This document shows positions 1 through 5,031 of a stretch of 5,031 bases of DNA, one piece after another; the stretch's first letter is position 1; each line of letters opens with the position of its first letter. The DNA is taken from NCBI GenBank assembly GCA_902480035.1, contig CABSRC010000107.1, positions 1-5,031 of the forward strand. The letters run 5' to 3'. Made by a program: the position numbers and the translations under genes. The notes under the pieces were generated by a model. The model saw only the letters and a program-made list of their open reading frames with translations, was not told the origin of the DNA and did no database searches. The stretch comes from an uncultured Streptococcus sp. GTDB lineage: Bacteria; Bacillota; Bacilli; Lactobacillales; Streptococcaceae.

Positions 1-530
1 GTGAAACTAGCCCACAAGTTTTGAAAGAAATCGGTACTGACTACGTTGTTATCGGTCACTCAGAACGTCGTGACTACTTCCACGAAACTGATGAAGACAT
101 CAACAAAAAAGCAAAAGCAATCTTTGCGAACGGTATGCTTCCAATCATCTGTTGTGGTGAAAGCCTTGAAACTTACGAAGCTGGTAAAGCAGCAGAATTC
201 GTAGGTGCTCAAGTTTCAGCTGCTTTGGCTGGATTGACTGCAGAACAAGTCGCTTCAACAGTAATCGCCTACGAACCAATCTGGGCTATCGGTACTGGTA
301 AATCTGCTTCACAAGACGACGCACAAAAAATGTGTAAAGTTGTTCGTGACGTTGTAGCTGCTGACTTTGGTCAAGAAGTGGCTGACAAAGTACGTGTTCA
401 ATACGGTGGTTCAGTTAAACCTGAAAATGTTGCTGAATACATGGCTTGTCCAGACGTTGACGGAGCTCTTGTAGGTGGTGCATCACTTGAAGCTGAAAGC
501 TTCTTGGCATTGCTTGACTTCGTTAAATAA
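1..530 (+). CDS. tpiA: Triosephosphate isomerase, 5'-truncated by window edge
   Basis: Interconverts dihydroxyacetone phosphate and glyceraldehyde 3-phosphate in cytoplasmic glycolysis. The reading frame is open from base 3 (E-T-S-P-Q-V-L-K), so the TTG at 21 is an internal leucine codon, not a start. 175 residues are visible of about 252 usual for the family, so roughly 77 N-terminal residues, including the active-site lysine, lie off the left edge. Visible TIM-barrel landmarks are the catalytic His in GHSERR (visible residue 19), the catalytic Glu in YEPIWAIGTG (visible 91, followed by the flexible loop 6), the phosphate-binding YGGSVKPEN (about 134-142) and GALVGGASL (about 154-162). The His-to-Glu spacing of 72 matches the classical His95/Glu165 pair. 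Codons are strongly biased (GGT, CGT, AAC, GAC, TAC, TTC), as in highly expressed streptococcal genes and unlike the facing block. It ends with tandem in-frame stops, TAA TGA, and a terminator starts 7 nt later. Confidence 0.98.
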   Translation, partial: ETSPQVLKEIGTDYVVIGHSERRDYFHETDEDINKKAKAIFANGMLPIICCGESLETYEAGKAAEFVGAQVSAALAGLTAEQVASTVIAYEPIWAIGTGKSASQDDAQKMCKVVRDVVAADFGQEVADKVRVQYGGSVKPENVAEYMACPDVDGALVGGASLEAESFLALLDFVK

Positions 531-536
531 TGATCT

Positions 537-566
537 AAAAAAGTCGAGGTTTCCCTCGACTTTTTT
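537..566. terminator. Rho-independent terminator of tpiA, bidirectional
   Basis: A perfect inverted repeat: the GC-rich core GTCGAGG (543-549) pairs with CCTCGAC (554-560) around a TTTC loop. It is flanked by A6 (537-542) and T6 (561-566), which extend the stem to 13 bp. The T-run follows the stem on the plus strand and, because of the A-run, on the minus strand too. It should therefore stop tpiA transcripts and also act as a second barrier to transcripts from the facing murN side. Confidence 0.93.
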
Positions 567-573
567 ATAGTAG

Positions 574-601
574 AAAAGACCAGCTACAAAGCTGGTCTTT
601 T
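574..601 (-). terminator. Intrinsic terminator of the murN-ending operon
   Basis: The inverted repeat AAAAGACCAGC (574-584) and GCTGGTCTTTT (591-601) encloses TACAAA; its outer T-A can add a twelfth pair. On the minus strand it begins 3 nt after the murN stop codon, and its 3' arm ends in TTTT followed by CTACTAT, typical of an intrinsic terminator with a short U-tract. The U-tract is weaker than that of the hairpin at 537-566, which lies 7 nt further on and would catch read-through. On the plus strand it also has a T4 tail and could back up the tpiA terminator. Direction is inferred from its closeness to murN. Confidence 0.85.
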
Positions 602-604
602 GAG

Positions 605-1780
605 TTAGGAACGTCCTAAAAGTTTCTTAATGAGAGAAATCATTTTGTATTTAAGAGGACGGGGATAATAACGGAAGGTTCCCATCTTACGAACGATGTA
701 GCCATTGAAGTTCTGTTTGAAACGAAGCACACCATCTGACCCGTCAAAGATTCCTTGAATGCCTAGGAAGTTGTATAAGGTGATCCCTTTTTCTAATGCT
801 CGCTTCATTGCATGGTATTGAATCAAGAAAGCAGCAGAAAATTTCTGAAATTTAGTATAAGATCCTCCAAATAAATAAGTGACTTCTGAGGGGGTATAGA
901 TTATGAGAGCACATGCTAAAGGAACTGTTTCAGATTCTTTACCAGCTAAAGTTTCCCTAACAATATTCGTTTGTTTCTCTAGTTTTTGTAATTGTTGTTC
1001 ATATTGTTTGGCGGATGGATTTAGCAAGGAAATTTTCTGATCCAAGTGGGCAAGGGCAGCTGTTGAATTGATCTCAGCAACTACGAATTCCGCATATGGA
1101 CCAAAACTATCATACAAATCATAGTAGTAACTCAGACTTTTATCTTCAAAACCTTGTCTCTTACCAGTTTCCTCGATAATTTGTTTAAACTGAGGGATTT
1201 CTTCTCTGGTAATGTTTCGGATGGAAATATCATAGTTTAGGGCAGTGGTAATATTACGACTACAATTTTTGTTGAAGGATTTTAGTAGAGTTTTGGAGTC
1301 AACTCCATTGAGATTCTTTAGATAGTGCCAGACAGGTTCTCCACCTGGGTAACCAGTTGTTAAACCATCATGCTGATAGCCCAAGTTTTTAAGGGTATCC
1401 ATAAAATGAGTTTGCTCCTCACTGGTTGGATTTCCGTCGCTGTCAAAGGTTTGATAGGTATCATAGGGCTTGATGACGAGTTCAATAGCGCTATTCTCTT
1501 TCGCATAGTCTTTTAAAGCTGCATAGAAGGGTTCCAGCATAGCTTCCTCTTGGTAGAGGGGCCCTGAATTGATTTCCATATGGAGACCACCTGTCATGGG
1601 AAGACTATACAAGATCGCAGCCACTTGGACTTGATCATCTTCCTTCCAAGCGATAAATTGAACGGTGTTCCCTCGCTCTACAAGCAGATCTGCCATCTCT
1701 GCAGACTGGATGAAAGAGCGATGGGAGACGGTATTTGCAAATGAGGTAAATTCTTCTTTTGAAATTGTCGTAAGAGTCAT
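605..1780 (-). CDS. murN: MurN-type lipid II branch-forming alanyltransferase (FemABX family)
   Basis: Probable tRNA-dependent ligase that adds the second residue (alanine in pneumococcus) of the dipeptide branch on the lipid II stem-peptide lysine, at the cytoplasmic face of the membrane. The 391 aa resemble pneumococcal MurN as I remember it (about 410 aa). Landmarks are SLPMTGGLHMEINSGP (59-74), LTTGYPGGEP (140-149), a helical, glutamine- and lysine-rich arm about 240-282 typical of tRNA-using FemABX enzymes, and NFLGIQGIFDGSDG (337-350) followed by VLRFKQNFNGYIVRK (351-365). The arm is shorter than that of MurM. The C-terminus is basic (KYKMISLIKKLLGRS) and may touch the membrane. The start is supported by similarity to the pneumococcal N-terminus and by AAGGAG 12 nt upstream, inside the end of murM. 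It is the last gene of the block, 5 nt after murM. Oddity: residues 171-185 have few basic residues compared with MurM 172-184. MurN rather than MurM is chosen from motifs and second position. Confidence 0.92.
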   Translation of the reverse strand: MTLTTISKEEFTSFANTVSHRSFIQSAEMADLLVERGNTVQFIAWKEDDQVQVAAILYSLPMTGGLHMEINSGPLYQEEAMLEPFYAALKDYAKENSAIELVIKPYDTYQTFDSDGNPTSEEQTHFMDTLKNLGYQHDGLTTGYPGGEPVWHYLKNLNGVDSKTLLKSFNKNCSRNITTALNYDISIRNITREEIPQFKQIIEETGKRQGFEDKSLSYYYDLYDSFGPYAEFVVAEINSTAALAHLDQKISLLNPSAKQYEQQLQKLEKQTNIVRETLAGKESETVPLACALIIYTPSEVTYLFGGSYTKFQKFSAAFLIQYHAMKRALEKGITLYNFLGIQGIFDGSDGVLRFKQNFNGYIVRKMGTFRYYPRPLKYKMISLIKKLLGRS

Positions 1781-1785
1781 GTAAC

Positions 1786-2997
1786 TTATTTACTCCTTAA
1801 TTTTTTCCGGATCTTGTAAGCTGTGTTTACAAGTGGATAAAGTGGACTTGTTGGAAGGTTGAATTCCCCAACAAATTCTTCAATGATAGGATTAAACTTA
1901 GATTTAAAATGATAGAGTCCACCATCTAGTGAATTTTCAATGCCTCCCATATTTTGCCAAGAAGCACCACGGTCGAAAGCGTGTTGGGCAGTTTCATACC
2001 AGGTGAGGATGGCGGGTTGGTAACGGCGGAATTCTTCATCCATCCCTGCATAAACATTTTCAGACGTCCCACCGAATTCAAGGCTTAAGGTACCAGATAA
2101 AGGAACGATCTTTTTACCTGTTTGGAGATGGTGCTCAAGAAATTGCAGTTCTTCCTCTATACGCTCTTTTTCTTTTTGGTTGTTCTCAACTTTGCCAGGC
2201 TTTGTTTTTTCGGTGAATTTTTCAGCCTCGGCCTTGTTTTTTTCAAGATCTTTTGTAAGGGAGGCTTTCCGTTCTGTGAGATCAAGAGTAGACAAAGTAA
2301 TGTAGGATTGTCCTTGATAGGTCGTGAGCAGTTTTTCGTAGTAATCTTTTCCACGTAAATGAATGCTTTTACGAGCTTCTGTCTTTTTCATGAGAGAAGC
2401 AAAGTCCTCTATCAATTCAGTCCCGCCAAATTGGACTTGGATCCCTTTGTTTCGAGCAGTTCGGATGGCTTGTCGAGTAGATTTTGAAAGGTCTTGTTCG
2501 GTGAAAAACTCTTTGTGGATATTCGCTTGAAAGCGTGGTTGGATATTTTCTGCCAGATCACTTGTTCGGCCAGTCCATTCAACCCCTTCTGTTGTTAGGG
2601 TATCGATCACCGCTTGTACATCAGTGGTTTCCGTATTTTCTTGTCCAATCAAGTGTTTGTTCAAGAAAAGACTTGGATCAAATTTCACAAACAAGGCCTT
2701 GTATTGTTTGGCTATTTTTTTAAGGGATTGGATCACATATGAAACTAGCTCCTTGTTTTGGTAATCCATAATAGGGCCACGAGGAATGTAGAGCATGGAA
2801 AAGCCAAGTGGCAGGGGTTGAATCAAGATGCTTGCAACCGCGACTAATTGGTCTTCTTGATAAAAACCAACCCGTTCATTTCCCCAATTATCTTTGATTT
2901 TTGCCCATGAGCTGCTTTGTAAGAGATTGGTTTGGTCACTCTGAATAACAAAGTCATCATGCTCACTAGCAGAAATTCCTAGCTGGTAATGGTACAT
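1786..2997 (-). CDS. murM: MurM-type lipid II branch-forming seryl/alanyltransferase (FemABX family)
   Basis: Probable tRNA-dependent ligase that adds the first residue (Ser or Ala in pneumococcus) to the stem-peptide lysine of lipid II. In pneumococcus MurM supports branched peptidoglycan, is needed for penicillin resistance and can deacylate mischarged tRNA. The 403 aa align almost without gaps to pneumococcal MurM (406 aa, from memory). Landmarks are LQSSSWAKIKDNW (26-38), YIPRGPIMDY (70-79), TRQAIRTARNKGIQVQFGG (174-192), KKTEARKSIHLRGKDYY (204-220), a charged coiled-coil arm about 241-297 and LYHFKSKFNP (361-370). K35, W38, R215 and Y219, which I recall being proposed as the lipid II site in pneumococcal MurM, fall at the same numbers. 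The C-terminus is basic (YKIRKKLRSK). The start MYHYQ matches pneumococcal MYRYQ, but its ribosome site is poor: GGA touches the ATG. It follows yidA after 3 nt, so coupled translation is likely. Whether it prefers Ser or Ala cannot be read from sequence. Confidence 0.94.
   Translation of the reverse strand: MYHYQLGISASEHDDFVIQSDQTNLLQSSSWAKIKDNWGNERVGFYQEDQLVAVASILIQPLPLGFSMLYIPRGPIMDYQNKELVSYVIQSLKKIAKQYKALFVKFDPSLFLNKHLIGQENTETTDVQAVIDTLTTEGVEWTGRTSDLAENIQPRFQANIHKEFFTEQDLSKSTRQAIRTARNKGIQVQFGGTELIEDFASLMKKTEARKSIHLRGKDYYEKLLTTYQGQSYITLSTLDLTERKASLTKDLEKNKAEAEKFTEKTKPGKVENNQKEKERIEEELQFLEHHLQTGKKIVPLSGTLSLEFGGTSENVYAGMDEEFRRYQPAILTWYETAQHAFDRGASWQNMGGIENSLDGGLYHFKSKFNPIIEEFVGEFNLPTSPLYPLVNTAYKIRKKLRSK
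1793..1798 (-). promoter_or_regulatory. Ribosome binding site of murN
   Basis: AAGGAG on the minus strand lies within the last codons of murM (the L-R-S-K end). The spacer to the murN ATG at 1780 is 12 nt, longer than the usual 5-9. It supports the M-T-L-T-T start and means that ribosomes finishing murM pass over the site, consistent with coupled translation. Confidence 0.7.
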
Positions 2998-3000
2998 TCC

Positions 3001-3807
3001 TTATAATACCCACTTTCTAATGGCGTATGCAACGCCAGATTCATCATTTGATTTGGTGATAGTTGTAGCAATTTTTTTGAGAGCTGGATTGCCATTCTCC
3101 ATAACGACGGCATGTCCAACAACTTCTAACATGGAGCGGTCATTTTCCTCATCTCCGATGGCCATGGTTTCTTCTTGCTGGATTCCAAGTCGTTGGGCTA
3201 GATGAAGAAGGGCAGCTCCTTTATTGGTCGTTTTCCCTAGAATTTCTAAATAAAAAGAGGCTGATTTGACCATGGTGAAGCGGTCCTGAAATTCTTGAGG
3301 GATCTTTGCAATCGCAGCATCCAGAATGTCTGGTTCATCGATATACATGGCCTTAACAAATTCTTTCTCGCGAACTTCTTCAGGTGTCCGGTAATAAAGG
3401 GGCATATTAACTAGTTGAGATTCATGAATGGTGTAGCGTCCGATATCTCGATTACTGGTATAAATGCCGTCTTTTGTAATCGCATGAGAGTGAATCTGAA
3501 GTTTGTTGGCGAGAGACTCGATATCAAGATAATCCTCATAGGTTAAGAGGTCCTTGATGAGTTCTATTCCAGTAGCGGTTTCTTGAACCAGTCCACCATT
3601 AAAGGTAATGACATAGTCTCCAGGATCCATGAGATGAAGTTCCTTTAAGAGTTTTGAGACACCTGCAATGGGACGACCTGTTGTGATCACAATTATGACA
3701 CCTGCGGCTTTTGCATCTTGAATAGCTTGAAAAACATCTGGTGTGATCTCTTTTTTTGAATTGAGGAGTGTACCATCGATATCGATCGCAACTAATTTAA
3801 TGGACAT
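3001..3807 (-). CDS. yidA: YidA-type sugar-phosphate phosphatase (Cof-like HAD IIB family)
   Basis: Cytoplasmic HAD phosphatase. E. coli YidA, to which it is similar throughout, is a broad sugar-phosphate phosphatase; the true substrate here is unknown. All four HAD motifs are present in the 268-aa product: motif I DIDGTLL with D9 nucleophile and D11 acid/base, motif II TTGRP (T43), motif III K197 in TTNKG, and motif IV GDEENDRSM (D219, D223). The IIB cap lies between II and III and carries YidA-like segments such as TSNRDIGRYTIHES (117-130) and MYIDEPDILDAAIAKIP (154-170). Length matches YidA (270 aa). I chose the ATG at 3807 because AGGAG lies 6 nt upstream and MSIKLVAIDIDGT aligns with E. 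coli MAIKLIAIDMDGT. An upstream in-frame ATG at 3831 lacks a ribosome site. The gene overlaps the dNTPase gene by 11 nt and ends 3 nt before murM. Confidence 0.95.
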   Translation of the reverse strand: MSIKLVAIDIDGTLLNSKKEITPDVFQAIQDAKAAGVIIVITTGRPIAGVSKLLKELHLMDPGDYVITFNGGLVQETATGIELIKDLLTYEDYLDIESLANKLQIHSHAITKDGIYTSNRDIGRYTIHESQLVNMPLYYRTPEEVREKEFVKAMYIDEPDILDAAIAKIPQEFQDRFTMVKSASFYLEILGKTTNKGAALLHLAQRLGIQQEETMAIGDEENDRSMLEVVGHAVVMENGNPALKKIATTITKSNDESGVAYAIRKWVL

Positions 3808-5031
3808 CCGTCTCTCCTGTAAAATAATCATTGGTAATGTAAGAAGTGAATTCTTCTACTTGCTTACTGAAAAGTCCGTTAGCTTCCAACATTTCTTTTG
3901 GAAAATAGAAGCGGTTGTCTCCATAGCGGGTTCCTGCAAGGGCAGCGACAAGTGGAGATAACTGAGACAACTCGGCCAAACTTCCATCTTTTCTTATCAT
4001 CTCAATCTGAGTCCGCGGTTTTTCAAGCTCTGGCCGATAAATATCGTAGGGCAAATCGAAATTTTGGTGGATGGCTGTGTAATAAGTAGGATTAAACCCA
4101 ACCTCTTTAATCAGTTTTTCAAGGATTACTAAGTCTTTTCGCTTATCTTCTGTAAATAGAATCGACTTAAAGACTTTCCGATTGATATAGCGCTGAGCAA
4201 GATCAGACAGGATAGTATCCGGGCTGTCCATCCAGACTTGGAAATAGGTATTCATGACACCGTCATCTAGATTTAAGTAGTCTTGGATGGTGACCTCTTC
4301 TTCAAAAAATGGAATCAAGCGAGGCGAAGTCAGTTGAAAATACTCTTTCTGATCTGGATAAATGGTTCTAGCGCGTTTGAGTAGATTTTGAAGGAGGACT
4401 TCCATGGCACGAGTAGCTGGGTGGAAGTAGACCTGCATATACATTTGGTAACGGCTGACCACGTAATCCTCGACAGCGTGCATGCCATTTTGTTGGAAGG
4501 CAATGCCATTTTCAATCGGTCGAATGACGCGCAAAATACGAGTCAAGTCAAATTTCCCATATGATGCACCTGTAAAGTAAGCATCCCGTAGTAAATAATC
4601 CATTCGGTCCACATCAATTTGACTAGAAATCAATTGCACCACTTGCTTATTGGGGTAGGTGTGGTCAATGACGCTGGCAACACGATTTGGGAAATCAGGT
4701 GCCACTTGTAAGAGGATCTGATTGACCTCCGTCTCTGGACTGGTGATGATCAGCTGGGTCATTTTTTCATGATCGGTCCCAAAGAGTCCTTCGAAGGTAT
4801 GAGAATAGGCACCATGTCCGATGTCATGAAGAAGAGCGGCTGTCATGGTCAGTAAGTTTTCATCAGAGTTCCATTGCTCTGCATACTTTTCCTCAAAAAT
4901 GGACAGAATGCGTCTTGAAATTTCATAGGCGCCAAGACAGTGAGAAAAACGACTATGCTCCCCACCGTGGAAGGTAAAACCAGATGTCCCCAGTTGTTTG
5001 ATGCGGCGTAGTCGTTGAAATTCTTTACTAT
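3797..5031 (-). CDS. HD-domain dNTP triphosphohydrolase (EF1143/YwfO type), 5' end off the window
   Basis: Metal-dependent HD phosphohydrolase, probably releasing triphosphate from dNTPs. Enterococcus faecalis EF1143, a characterised dNTPase activated allosterically by dNTP, resembles it closely over the whole visible length as far as I recall it. The frame is open to the right edge (first whole codon at 5029); the ATG at 4846 is internal. 410 residues are visible. Landmarks, in visible numbering, are EFQRLRRIKQLG (3-14), EHSRFSHCLGAY (24-35) with metal His25, LLHDIGHGAYSH (66-77) with the His68-Asp69 doublet, and SSQIDVDRMDYLLRDAYFTG (about 135-154), where D141 should be the fourth metal ligand. 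These are followed by FDLTRILRVIRP and GMHAVEDYVVSRYQMY. About 25-45 N-terminal residues are missing, judged from YwfO and EF1143 lengths. It is the first visible gene of the minus-strand block and overlaps yidA by 11 nt. The promoter and start are outside the window. Substrate preference is inferred from homology. Confidence 0.94.
   Translation of the reverse strand, partial: SKEFQRLRRIKQLGTSGFTFHGGEHSRFSHCLGAYEISRRILSIFEEKYAEQWNSDENLLTMTAALLHDIGHGAYSHTFEGLFGTDHEKMTQLIITSPETEVNQILLQVAPDFPNRVASVIDHTYPNKQVVQLISSQIDVDRMDYLLRDAYFTGASYGKFDLTRILRVIRPIENGIAFQQNGMHAVEDYVVSRYQMYMQVYFHPATRAMEVLLQNLLKRARTIYPDQKEYFQLTSPRLIPFFEEEVTIQDYLNLDDGVMNTYFQVWMDSPDTILSDLAQRYINRKVFKSILFTEDKRKDLVILEKLIKEVGFNPTYYTAIHQNFDLPYDIYRPELEKPRTQIEMIRKDGSLAELSQLSPLVAALAGTRYGDNRFYFPKEMLEANGLFSKQVEEFTSYITNDYFTGETDVH
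3814..3818 (-). promoter_or_regulatory. Ribosome binding site that sets the yidA start
   Basis: AGGAG on the minus strand, 6 nt upstream of the ATG at 3807, is well placed. It lies inside the last codons of the preceding dNTPase gene (T-G-E-T-D-V-H end). It favours M-S-I-K as the N-terminus over the in-frame ATG 24 nt upstream, which is preceded by ACATTACCA and no purine-rich site. Confidence 0.85.

Noticed and set aside
21..23. TTG at 21 as the start of tpiA
   Set aside because: The same frame upstream encodes E-T-S-P-Q-V, a normal tpiA segment, and the protein from here would lack the first third of the barrel. The gene is cut by the window edge.
2157..2354. Minus-strand 65-codon frame inside murM
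   Set aside because: An out-of-frame shadow of the same AAA-rich murM segment; its lysine-rich composition comes from base content, not from a gene.
2122..2358. Plus-strand open frame of 78 codons opposite murM
   Set aside because: It is the reverse complement of the lysine- and glutamate-rich coiled-coil arm of murM, which naturally gives a phenylalanine- and leucine-rich frame resembling a membrane peptide. There is no sign of selection or of a convincing start site.
3808..3831. Upstream ATG at 3831 as the yidA start
   Set aside because: No Shine-Dalgarno precedes it, while the ATG at 3807 has AGGAG at 6 nt and fits the N-terminus of YidA homologs.
3743..4089. Short plus-strand frames opposite yidA and the HD gene
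   Set aside because: They lie fully antisense to well-conserved coding sequence, have no recognisable domain and no good ribosome site.
4844..4846. ATG at 4846 as the start of the HD-domain gene
   Set aside because: The frame continues upstream to the window edge and encodes EFQRLRRIKQLG and EHSRFSH, which include a metal-binding histidine of the family. The ATG is an internal methionine.

Overview
The window comes from a Firmicute, almost certainly a Streptococcus. The support is the protein sequences, the moderate-to-low GC, and the gene order tpiA, then a convergent block of murN, murM, a YidA-type phosphatase and an HD-domain dNTPase. As I remember it, the same order occurs in S. mutans and other streptococci. 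The species cannot be fixed from the sequence; an oral (mitis, sanguinis or parasanguinis type) streptococcus is my guess.

Layout. Bases 1-530 (+) are the 3' two thirds of tpiA, a highly expressed glycolytic gene. Bases 531-604 hold two tandem hairpins that separate tpiA from the genes facing it. Bases 605-5031 (-) are a tightly packed four-gene block, read from right to left: a dNTPase of the EF1143/YwfO type (its start lies off the right edge), yidA, murM and murN. Its junctions are an 11-nt overlap, a 3-nt gap and a 5-nt gap, so it is very probably one transcript with translational coupling. Its promoter is not in this window.

Functions. MurM and MurN add the two amino acids of the short interpeptide branch to lysine of lipid II, using aminoacyl-tRNAs. 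YidA is a HAD phosphatase acting on sugar phosphates, and the HD protein hydrolyses dNTPs. The last two are housekeeping or metabolite-control enzymes, and their link to wall branching is only positional.

I see no mobile element, CRISPR array, RNA gene or new defence system. The region is ordinary core genome. The points worth a second look are small: a poorly placed Shine-Dalgarno for murM, unusual residues in a usually basic part of MurN, and the paired terminators.
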